Below, in pieces: positions 40,517 to 47,811 of a DNA stretch of 64,000 bases; the first letter of the stretch is position 1; every line of letters begins with the position of its first letter. Under the pieces are notes generated by a model. It was given only the letters and a program-made list of their open reading frames with translations. It had not been told where the DNA came from and made no database searches. Source of the stretch: a virus; IMG/VR virus record IMGVR_UViG_3300039310_000050, positions 1 to 64,000 of that record. One strand, written 5' to 3'. A program made the translations under genes and the position numbers.

Positions 40517-41971
40517 TTAGACTTTAAAATCGGAGAATGTTTTCTTTCCACGCAACCCAAATTTCCTGGTTTGTAGATTTTTATAACCAGGTTCATATGG
40601 TTGGCTTCCATGTCTCTTGGATACATCACGCTTCATTTGTTGTTCATCTTGTTCAGGGGGATCATCTTCTCTTGTTTGGCCACGTTGTTCTACATCATAC
40701 CAACGGAATTTCTTACGATCTAATCCAATAAAAAATCTTTTGTTTTCACTTGCATCTTTATATCTATTCTTGTGCTGAATAATCTTCATTTGTCCTAATT
40801 CACGCAATTTATCGGTACAAATTAAAAACCATGCAAGATCAACAGTTGCTAATAAACCAACTTTACTACCAGCTACTTGAGTAATTGTAGGATCTGTAGA
40901 TTCAATTCCAGCGGCATCAAGTTGCGTTGCGCTCCAAATAGGAACATTATATTCTTGGGCTAATGCCCTTACTTCTTCAGCAATTGCCAAAATTGTAATG
41001 TGTGTTTTATCGCTTGCTTTAATACGGCAAGATGCCATCAAGTTCATTGAATCAATGATAATAACATCTGGAATAAATTGTTTTTTTAATTTCAATTCTC
41101 CTAATAATGCTCGAATATTATTTACATGGATTGAACCTGCTGGATATTCTTTAGTTTCTAATTTACCTGGAGTACTTTCACGTGCCTTTTGTATCTTCTT
41201 TAAGAAAATTTCCTTCGGAAGATCTTCAATAGTATCAATTGAAGTATCCAATAAATTACAATCAATTCTCAAATTGATATTTACTTCTGAAACTTCTAAA
41301 GTAATATAAAGAACATTCTTTCCCGCGCACATATAGGATTTTGCAAGATGACAAAGACCTAATGTTTTACCAACATAAATTCCACCAACCAAAAGATTGA
41401 GAGTTTTGGAAGGTACTCCACCTTTTGTTACCTTATTACAATATGAAACATCAAAAGGTAATTTATATTCATCCGCATGTAATGTATCATATCGGAATTC
41501 TGCATCATTAAAATAATCATGACCAATGGAAGGATCAAATGAAACTGCTAAAGCGTTTTCAAAAATATGTGGAATCGCACCTGAATCTAGTTTTTTATCT
41601 TTCCCTTCCAAAATCGCAACAGATCTATAAGCAGCGCAAACAAGTGCCTTATCTTTACAGAATTTCTCGGTCTCATCTATTAACCAATCTAATTCAAATT
41701 TTTCACTATCATCTTCCAATTCTGTTAAAGTTTCCAATACTTCTTTATATGTTTCTTCAACTACATTTTCCTTTTCAATCGATACAGCAATAACTGAAAT
41801 TGTTGGAAGTTTATTGTATTCGGCAATATAATTTACGGTATGAGTAAAAATTAATTTCTCGTGAGTCTGTTTAAAATATTCCTCTTTTAAATAAGGAATA
41901 ATTTTACGAGTATATTCCTCATTATGAAATAGTTGGCGGAGGATAATTGTTTCTATTCTAGTGTCTGACAT
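40517..41971 (-). CDS. 41: replicative DNA helicase gp41
   Basis: 484 residues, T4 gp41 has 475. DnaB-family motifs: LLVGGIYVGKTLGLCHLAK (Walker A GxxxxGKT), VLYITLEVSE (H1a), PDVIIIDSMNL (Walker B), VPIWSATQLD (H3) and an arginine-containing IIQHKNRY. Unwinds DNA ahead of gp43 and stimulates gp61. No intein is present, unlike some phage gp41 genes. Confidence 0.94.
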   Translation of the reverse strand: MSDTRIETIILRQLFHNEEYTRKIIPYLKEEYFKQTHEKLIFTHTVNYIAEYNKLPTISVIAVSIEKENVVEETYKEVLETLTELEDDSEKFELDWLIDETEKFCKDKALVCAAYRSVAILEGKDKKLDSGAIPHIFENALAVSFDPSIGHDYFNDAEFRYDTLHADEYKLPFDVSYCNKVTKGGVPSKTLNLLVGGIYVGKTLGLCHLAKSYMCAGKNVLYITLEVSEVNINLRIDCNLLDTSIDTIEDLPKEIFLKKIQKARESTPGKLETKEYPAGSIHVNNIRALLGELKLKKQFIPDVIIIDSMNLMASCRIKASDKTHITILAIAEEVRALAQEYNVPIWSATQLDAAGIESTDPTITQVAGSKVGLLATVDLAWFLICTDKLRELGQMKIIQHKNRYKDASENKRFFIGLDRKKFRWYDVEQRGQTREDDPPEQDEQQMKRDVSKRHGSQPYEPGYKNLQTRKFGLRGKKTFSDFKV

Positions 41972-42284
41972 TGTTCTCCTGAGGAGTTAATTTCCAACCT
42001 TCTTCTTGTTCGCAAACCAATTCAAGTGCTATAGCTGCTACTATCCGAGAAAGTGCTTTCGATTTTTCACATTCTCTAGGATTATGCCCTGCATAATGTA
42101 GAATTCTATAATCATAACAAAACTGTGGTTGTCCTGGTCTATAATCCATTTCTTTTACAGGTATAATTTTAATTTTCTCTGCGACCTGGATTTTAAGTCC
42201 TTTATAAGGCCCCATATTTAATGTTACGAGATAAGGATTTGATTCATTATTGGTATAATATCCTTCTGGTAATATTCTTTTCAT
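41958..42284 (-). CDS. hypothetical protein, 108 aa
   Basis: Beta-rich N-terminus (YLVTLNMGPYKGLKIQVAEK), then FCYDYRILHYAGHNPRECEK. Starts 4 nt inside the upstream stop and overlaps gp41 by 14 nt, so it is part of the helicase operon. No family recognised. Confidence 0.55.
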   Translation of the reverse strand: MKRILPEGYYTNNESNPYLVTLNMGPYKGLKIQVAEKIKIIPVKEMDYRPGQPQFCYDYRILHYAGHNPRECEKSKALSRIVAAIALELVCEQEEGWKLTPQENNVRH

Positions 42285-42868
42285 TTACTACACCTCGCAA
42301 GTCTTGCACGCCAATTAATACGGCATTTCTCCATATCGTGGCGGTTTTCTTGGATTATTTTATCTTTTTGGTGTTCTGATATTGATGGAGCCAACGGGCC
42401 GAATAATTTATAGGACTTCTCAATAGGAAACTTTTTGAGATATAAACCATCGTCAGCATCTACAATATATTTTTTAGCAGCATCTTTATTTACCAGAATA
42501 CCACACTGTTCCTCAAGTACCATAATAAATTGGGAATAGTCTTCAGGCAAAACATTGTAATGATTATTCCCACGGAACTTCATTAACTGGATTCCCTTAA
42601 TACATTCTCTCCAACCAGTCTTACCATATAAAGCATGAGAACTGTATTTCACTTCAACATATAAATCAAATTTAGGAACATAAAGATCTCGTCCTTGTTC
42701 ATCTTTAAACTGGATCTTTCCGTTACTAAAATCAGCAATACTATGTTCTAATTCATCTGCTTTCAGGAAATGACCTTTATTGGTATTATAGATCAATGGA
42801 TCTAATGTATAATTGTTATTCACATACATCTGCCAATTTACACCCTTCTCAATATAATTTTCCACCAT
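42281..42868 (-). CDS. hypothetical protein, possible nuclease fold, 195 aa
   Basis: KFDLYVEVKYSSHALYGKTG has a D...ExK pattern that could be part of a PD-(D/E)XK core, followed by FIMVLEEQCG. The C-terminus is basic (INWRARLARCSK). The function is uncertain. Overlaps the next gene by 4 nt. Confidence 0.5.
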   Translation of the reverse strand: MVENYIEKGVNWQMYVNNNYTLDPLIYNTNKGHFLKADELEHSIADFSNGKIQFKDEQGRDLYVPKFDLYVEVKYSSHALYGKTGWRECIKGIQLMKFRGNNHYNVLPEDYSQFIMVLEEQCGILVNKDAAKKYIVDADDGLYLKKFPIEKSYKLFGPLAPSISEHQKDKIIQENRHDMEKCRINWRARLARCSK

Positions 42869-42915
42869 GTCATATCATAGGTCACATTAGACATTATATA
42901 GGCACCTTTCACAAT

Positions 42916-43224
42916 TTATTCAGCATTTAAATGAAAATCAATTACAATCATAGCAATTCTATTTCCTTTACCTGAAACATCTTTTTCAAGTAAAGCATGA
43001 ACCGGATAAAATCCATCACCATATCCTGTAGAAACACAAACTCCTAATCCTTCATGGCCCGCTTCATAGTTGAAACTTTTCATATATGGGCCTTTTTCAT
43101 TACTAACATCCAATTCTGGTAATCCATCACCAATATAACATGGATCACCTATCCAACACATTCCTGAATCTACACCAATATGGCCCACTAACTTCCAATT
43201 TTCTTTTACTGGTTTCTTTTTCAT
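42916..43224 (-). CDS. conserved small protein, 102 aa
   Basis: GHIGVDSGMCWIGDPCYIGD and VCVSTGYGDGFYPVHALLEK form a beta-sandwich-like pattern (VDSG...DPCY...GDG.Y.V) common in bacterial and phage proteins of unknown function. Two nt before the 43227 gene stop. Confidence 0.6.
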   Translation of the reverse strand: MKKKPVKENWKLVGHIGVDSGMCWIGDPCYIGDGLPELDVSNEKGPYMKSFNYEAGHEGLGVCVSTGYGDGFYPVHALLEKDVSGKGNRIAMIVIDFHLNAE

Positions 43225-43226
43225 AT

Positions 43227-43514
43227 TTACTCCGTTGTATGTAATTCGTTTTGAATTTGTTTCACCATAAATCCTAATTTATCTTTATCCAAACCCAATT
43301 CTTTTATAGAAACACCTCCCATTAAAGATTTTACAAAATTTTGTTGTGGAGAAGTTAATTTCTTCATCATATCTTCTCTGCGCATATTTTGTTCCACTTG
43401 TTCAAATGGCTCATAATAGAAATCTACACCAGCACCATTAAATGGTTTTAGTTTAGATACTCCGCATTCATGGAAGGCTTTCTCAAGTTTAAACTTCTTC
43501 AATTCTTTTCTCAT
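43227..43514 (-). CDS. hypothetical protein, 95 aa
   Basis: From MRKELKKFKLEKAFHECGVS at 43514. C-terminus is a compact helical region LTSPQQNFVKSLMGGVSIKE. The ATG is 6 nt from a sigma70 -10 box (leaderless). Upstream codons of the longer frame lie within the promoter. Confidence 0.6.
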   Translation of the reverse strand: MRKELKKFKLEKAFHECGVSKLKPFNGAGVDFYYEPFEQVEQNMRREDMMKKLTSPQQNFVKSLMGGVSIKELGLDKDKLGFMVKQIQNELHTTE

Positions 43515-43520
43515 AACACC

Positions 43521-43550
43521 ATTATAACACAAAGGGCGCGTGGATAGCAA
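43521..43550 (-). promoter_or_regulatory. sigma70-type promoter, leaderless
   Basis: TTGCTA, 18 nt, TATAAT; 6 nt to the ATG of the 43514 gene. Confidence 0.7.
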
Positions 43551-43551
43551 C

Positions 43552-44298
43552 CTACTTGAAGAATTTGTCTATATCTATAGGTTTATCCTTAATGGCTTGT
43601 TTTATGCGTTTATCGGCACCAATATAAATTTTCTTATCCTTCTCTATACCTGTAAATTTTCTATTGGTATTCACACACGCGACGCCAGTAGTACCAGATC
43701 CCATACAACAATCTAATACCATATCACCAGGATTTGAATATGTGTTAATTAAATATTCCATTAAGGCCACGGGTTTTTGAGTTGGGTGTAATCCACGATC
43801 TTGTGAAAATTCTAAAACTGATATGGGATATCTGGTTCCTTCATTATCAATAGGAGTTTCTTTAGTTTGTTTTATTGATCCCGCTTCCCCACCAGAACGC
43901 TTACTATTCCATTTATATGGTTTTCCTTCTCTCATTTGAGGATTATATGTCGGTTGTTTATCATAAAATACCACAACATCTTCGTGGCACTTCATTGGCA
44001 TATATTTGGCTTGATATGGACTTGTACCATTAGGTTTTTGCCAAACTAAACAATATTTAAACCATTTCAAATTACTATTGATAAGCGTAGTTGTAAAAGG
44101 TTGTTGTGCTGTAAAAACATATGCCGCATTTGACTTGGCTACTAATTTCAATTCTTTCCACAATTTATCCAAAGGTAAAATAGAATCCCAAGGACATGCA
44201 GTTGTACCATATGGAAGATCAATCAAAACCAAATCCACAGAATGTTTTTCTATTTTGGTAAAACTTTTAAAACAATCTTCGTTATATAATGTGCCCAT
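43552..44298 (-). CDS. beta-class DNA methyltransferase (N6A or N4C)
   Basis: 248 residues from MGTLYNEDCFKSFTKIEKHS. Motif IV DLPYGTTACPWDS comes first and motif I MVLDCCMGSGTTGVAC last, the beta-class order. HPTQKPVALMEYLI is the typical linker. It could protect phage DNA or pair with the nuclease-like gene upstream, whose end it overlaps by 17 nt. Target sequence unknown. Confidence 0.88.
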   Translation of the reverse strand: MGTLYNEDCFKSFTKIEKHSVDLVLIDLPYGTTACPWDSILPLDKLWKELKLVAKSNAAYVFTAQQPFTTTLINSNLKWFKYCLVWQKPNGTSPYQAKYMPMKCHEDVVVFYDKQPTYNPQMREGKPYKWNSKRSGGEAGSIKQTKETPIDNEGTRYPISVLEFSQDRGLHPTQKPVALMEYLINTYSNPGDMVLDCCMGSGTTGVACVNTNRKFTGIEKDKKIYIGADKRIKQAIKDKPIDIDKFFK

Positions 44299-44818
44299 AC
44301 AAATATTTATGCAAATCTTTTTTAATAACCTCATTGTTCAACTCTCCATAACAAAATTCAATTCCCTTTTTATGTGTCACTGTCGCTCGAAAATAAGGTA
44401 CTAATAAACCTCCAAATTTTGGAATAAATTCATTAACAAGTTTTTTAGATTTCTTTATATATTCCAACCAAATAATATAATCATCAATTTTACTAATATG
44501 TTCTCCCAAAAAAGCAACAGAAAAATCTGGAGTTATATAAGTATATAATGCGTCATCTTCTTTTTTTACAAAATGACCGTTATACATTGGTTTTACATGG
44601 ATCCCATGTTTTTTATTTGATTTTTCTTCTATCCGAAAACAGCATTTTCCTTCTTTAAAAATATTTTCAACAGGATCAAAATCTGGAAAATTTTGACTAC
44701 CTTTTGGTTGTTCTATAAAGTCAGCATCACATTTTATTAAATATTTCTTTGTTGCTACTCCAGGATGTTTATCATATTTTAAATCAAATAATCCATTAAC
44801 AAAATCATCTATAGTCAT
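44282..44818 (-). CDS. putative restriction-type nuclease beside the methylase
   Basis: 178 residues. Around residues 40-75, FPDFDP ... FRIEEKSNKKHG shows a PD-x(n)-ExK pattern, the core of type II restriction enzymes. The remaining sequence gives no family. Its coding overlap with a DNA methyltransferase and a shared promoter are what one expects of a restriction-modification pair, but this is inference. Confidence 0.5.
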   Translation of the reverse strand: MTIDDFVNGLFDLKYDKHPGVATKKYLIKCDADFIEQPKGSQNFPDFDPVENIFKEGKCCFRIEEKSNKKHGIHVKPMYNGHFVKKEDDALYTYITPDFSVAFLGEHISKIDDYIIWLEYIKKSKKLVNEFIPKFGGLLVPYFRATVTHKKGIEFCYGELNNEVIKKDLHKYLYGHII

Positions 44819-44843
44819 AAAATATTTTTCGTCACATCAATCC

Positions 44844-44873
44844 ATTATATACTTAAACCACCTTTCATTTCAA
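44844..44873 (-). promoter_or_regulatory. sigma70-type promoter for nuclease/methylase
   Basis: TTGAAA, 18 nt, TATAAT. Confidence 0.55.
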
Positions 44874-44893
44874 TTCAAAAAGTCAAACAATTC

Positions 44894-46138
44894 TTAATCT
44901 TCCTCAACCTCACTCGCTACTTCCTCCGGCATTTCAACCGTCATACCATAATTGAATTCTTTACCGGCAAATACATCAAGCGCCTTCAGCACTTCATCGG
45001 TAAAATATACCTCTGGGTTTGCTTCGATCTGTTTTTCAGTTGCTACCTTATCACCAATTCTAATTTTACCACCCTTCTTTGCTTTCTCTTTACCTTCTTT
45101 CAGTTTCGCAAATCCTTCTGTTGCTGTTTTCTCTTTCTTCTCTTTTACTCTCTTGAATAGTTCATACTTCAATCCAAGTTCCAGTAATCCATAATACTTA
45201 TCTAATCCGCCCGCATAATCCAGAGATACATCAATCAATGTATTCTCTTTCGTCAAGCGGCCCTTTTCTAACTTACAGTGTAAAATAACTCCAACTACTT
45301 CAGTTCCTTCTTTATCTTTACTCTTACTCAAGAATACTGAAAGCGAATTGGCATATTGTGGCCCACTGCCACCCGATTGGACTGTGTGAGAAAATAGATC
45401 TTGAGTCTTATATACATGATTCGTAATAAAGAATGGAATATTTAATAAACCCATTTTCAATGTAATAGTTCTGAATGCTGATTTAATCAACCGGGTTCTG
45501 GTCATATCTTGTTTCTCACTACCCGATTCAGCATCTTCCATTTCTTTCTGTGTAGAAAGATTTCCCAAAGAGTCGCATACAAACATCAATTCTTGCCGCT
45601 CTGAAGGTTTTGTTTCTTTCACTACGCGCAACATCTTAAGTGATTGAGTCCGGAATTCTTGAACCGTTTCGATAGGAATCACATATACACGAGATACATC
45701 AATTCCTCTTGACACCATCATATCTTTTGTAATCGCACCTTCAGTTTCAAAGAACATGATCCCCGATCCCGGGTGCGTATCCAAGAAATGTTTAACCAAT
45801 GCTAAAATGAAATAGGTCTTACCTGTAGCAGATGGTCCTGCGAAAACAACAATCTTGTTGTTAGGTGCTCCACCAAATAATGAACCACTCCATTGAGCGT
45901 TCAATAGATATACACCCGTATCAATCCAACCCGTTACATCGCCTGATATAATTCCATTTGAAGCCGCTTGAGCAAGGTCATTTCCTGTTGCTTTGGCTAT
46001 CTTTTCAAAAAAGGCGATATTGGCCGTTTGCTTTACTTTCTTTTCCCGTACCTTCTTTTCTCTTACAGGTTTAGGTGCTCTTGGTTTCTTTACCCGTTGA
46101 ATTTTGTTTGCTGCTTTAATTTTCTTTGGACGCGCCAT
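44894..46138 (-). CDS. uvsX: recombinase UvsX (RecA family)
   Basis: 414 residues. N-terminal Lys/Arg-rich extension (residues 1-40), Walker A VVFAGPSATGKTYF, IMFFETEGAI with catalytic-type Glu, Walker B LMFVCDSLGNLST, and FFITNHVYKTQDLF. Catalyses strand exchange in recombination-dependent replication with gp32 and loaders. The C-terminus is acidic (EMPEEVASEVEED). GC content is visibly higher than neighbours. Confidence 0.94.
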   Translation of the reverse strand: MARPKKIKAANKIQRVKKPRAPKPVREKKVREKKVKQTANIAFFEKIAKATGNDLAQAASNGIISGDVTGWIDTGVYLLNAQWSGSLFGGAPNNKIVVFAGPSATGKTYFILALVKHFLDTHPGSGIMFFETEGAITKDMMVSRGIDVSRVYVIPIETVQEFRTQSLKMLRVVKETKPSERQELMFVCDSLGNLSTQKEMEDAESGSEKQDMTRTRLIKSAFRTITLKMGLLNIPFFITNHVYKTQDLFSHTVQSGGSGPQYANSLSVFLSKSKDKEGTEVVGVILHCKLEKGRLTKENTLIDVSLDYAGGLDKYYGLLELGLKYELFKRVKEKKEKTATEGFAKLKEGKEKAKKGGKIRIGDKVATEKQIEANPEVYFTDEVLKALDVFAGKEFNYGMTVEMPEEVASEVEED

Positions 46139-46817
46139 TCATTCTCTCCATTTGTAAGAAATCTTCATCAGTGGCTATTGATAGTTTCACACCATTTAAT
46201 TCTAAAAACCGTTTAATATACATCGCTTTGGCAGTTACAGGAGGCCAACAAAAAAATCTTGGAATCATAGGTTTATCTAATCCCTCTTGTGACAATCTTT
46301 CCGTTACCCAATCTGGAATAGGTTTAAATAGATAATATCCTTCAGCCATCAAGGCCATATCATCTGCCCATTTAACATCTTGTACCATTGGATATGGTAA
46401 CCCAAATTTCTCATTGATTACTCGTTCTAATTTAGCTTCGACTTCACGATAACCTTCAAGTGCTTTACTATATTTAACAGGTCGGGCAATATCACTTAAA
46501 TATGCTTCTGAAGCATCATGGAGCAATCCAGCTAAAGCATTTTCTGGTTGAACTAATTCGCTTACTATTACACAATGTTGTGCCACGGAATAAAATTGAT
46601 TCACATGACCAGTATATCGGCAGTTATTTCCCAATGCATGGGCAATATCTTGAATATCAATTTCATTAGGATCTGGATTAATTGGGAAAATTTTATGTCC
46701 TCTATAAGTACCTATCCAAGATCCTTTTTCATAATTACCTTGGCGATTACTTGCTTTACTATCCGACACTTCACGATCATAAATTTCTTGACCAGTTAAT
46801 TCTTTAATTTGTTCCAT
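46116..46817 (-). CDS. HD-domain nucleotide phosphohydrolase
   Basis: 233 residues. The HD pattern appears as HVNQFYSVAQHC (H), ALAGLLHDASEAYLSD (HD) and VKWADDMALMAEG (D): the YfbR/5'-deoxynucleotidase-like family. It likely dephosphorylates dNMPs, feeding nucleotide salvage. The C-terminus overlaps the uvsX start by 23 nt. N-terminal segment GSWIGTYRGHKIFPINPDPN is typical of the phage version. Confidence 0.82.
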   Translation of the reverse strand: MEQIKELTGQEIYDREVSDSKASNRQGNYEKGSWIGTYRGHKIFPINPDPNEIDIQDIAHALGNNCRYTGHVNQFYSVAQHCVIVSELVQPENALAGLLHDASEAYLSDIARPVKYSKALEGYREVEAKLERVINEKFGLPYPMVQDVKWADDMALMAEGYYLFKPIPDWVTERLSQEGLDKPMIPRFFCWPPVTAKAMYIKRFLELNGVKLSIATDEDFLQMERMNGASKEN

Positions 46818-47348
46818 TTACTTCCTACGATTCTTATTTTGTTCACTTCTTGTAGACCATTTAACATTTCCTGGTTTATAATTACCATCATTATCTATAC
46901 GATCAATTGAATATTCAGGTCCAGGTCTTTTACCAACATCTTTAATAAAATTTTCAAAAGATTTTCTCCATCTACTACAAACAGAAATACCTCTTCCACC
47001 ATAATTTTTATAACCTTTGGCATTTGGTTCATAGCATCTTTTCAACATATTAATATATGAACCATATGTTATATTATTTCTTTGTGTTGGTATTTCTCTA
47101 TGGTTATATCTTGAAAAATATCCATGTTTTAAATGTGCTTTTCTATAATTTTCAATATTTTTACATCCACAAGAAATAGTTTTTCTCTTTCTTCTAAACA
47201 AAACCAGTGGTAAAATTATTTCTTTCTGACAACCATTACAAAAACATTTCCACCAAGAACAAACTTTATCATTATATGGTTTATAATAACAAAATTCTTT
47301 AACAATTAAATATCCAAATTTTCTGCAGGAATATTCAACATACGCCAT
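46818..47348 (-). CDS. HNH/AP2-like homing endonuclease
   Basis: 176 residues. CSWWKCFCNGC and SCGCKN zinc-like start, then YGGRGISVCSRWRKSFENFI, GPEYSIDRIDNDGNYKPGNV and KWSTRSEQNKNRRK: the standard phage HNH endonuclease pattern (D-R-I-D-N-D...N). It separates the HD gene and the dGTPase-like gene with overlaps, suggesting recent insertion. Confidence 0.88.
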   Translation of the reverse strand: MAYVEYSCRKFGYLIVKEFCYYKPYNDKVCSWWKCFCNGCQKEIILPLVLFRRKRKTISCGCKNIENYRKAHLKHGYFSRYNHREIPTQRNNITYGSYINMLKRCYEPNAKGYKNYGGRGISVCSRWRKSFENFIKDVGKRPGPEYSIDRIDNDGNYKPGNVKWSTRSEQNKNRRK

Positions 47349-47811
47349 TTTTTAATTTTTCCTTCAATAACTCATGCAAATATCCTTGTGCATTAAATAT
47401 AATAGCACATAATGCAGTTTCTTTATTTACTGGTTTACCAGTTTTTTTATCAATTGTAGGATATCCTCTATGTAATTTCCATAAATCCCAAACATGTCGT
47501 AACAAAGATTTAATATATGAATTAAAAGTTATACCTAACTGCCAATTATCTCCAGGTCTTTTGGATCCATCCGCTTGTACACTACAACTTAACATATATT
47601 CTCCAAATGCTTCTAATACAATTGGAGATAAACAAGCTTCATAATCAATCTTTGATATATCTAAATCTCTGGTTGCTCCAGTTTCAAATTCTCTAACCAA
47701 TGAAAGTCCTCTAGTCATAGTACCCATTACTGTATGAGATTTATTATCACCTTCTAATGTTTTATATTTCGGATATTCATTATTTTCTTCTATCATTTCT
47801 TCTGTATTCAT
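47335..47811 (-). CDS. dGTP/dATP diphosphohydrolase-like (DUF5664)
   Basis: 158 residues. GATRDLDISKIDYEACLSPI, RPGDNWQLGITFNSYIKSLL, RHVWDLWKLHRGY and ETALCAIIFNAQGYLHELLK follow a phage family annotated as the N-terminal domain of dATP/dGTP diphosphohydrolases. It is located directly upstream of DNA polymerase, with a 4-nt overlap. Likely acts on dNTP pools or on the modified-base pathway. Confidence 0.75.
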   Translation of the reverse strand: MNTEEMIEENNEYPKYKTLEGDNKSHTVMGTMTRGLSLVREFETGATRDLDISKIDYEACLSPIVLEAFGEYMLSCSVQADGSKRPGDNWQLGITFNSYIKSLLRHVWDLWKLHRGYPTIDKKTGKPVNKETALCAIIFNAQGYLHELLKEKLKNGVC

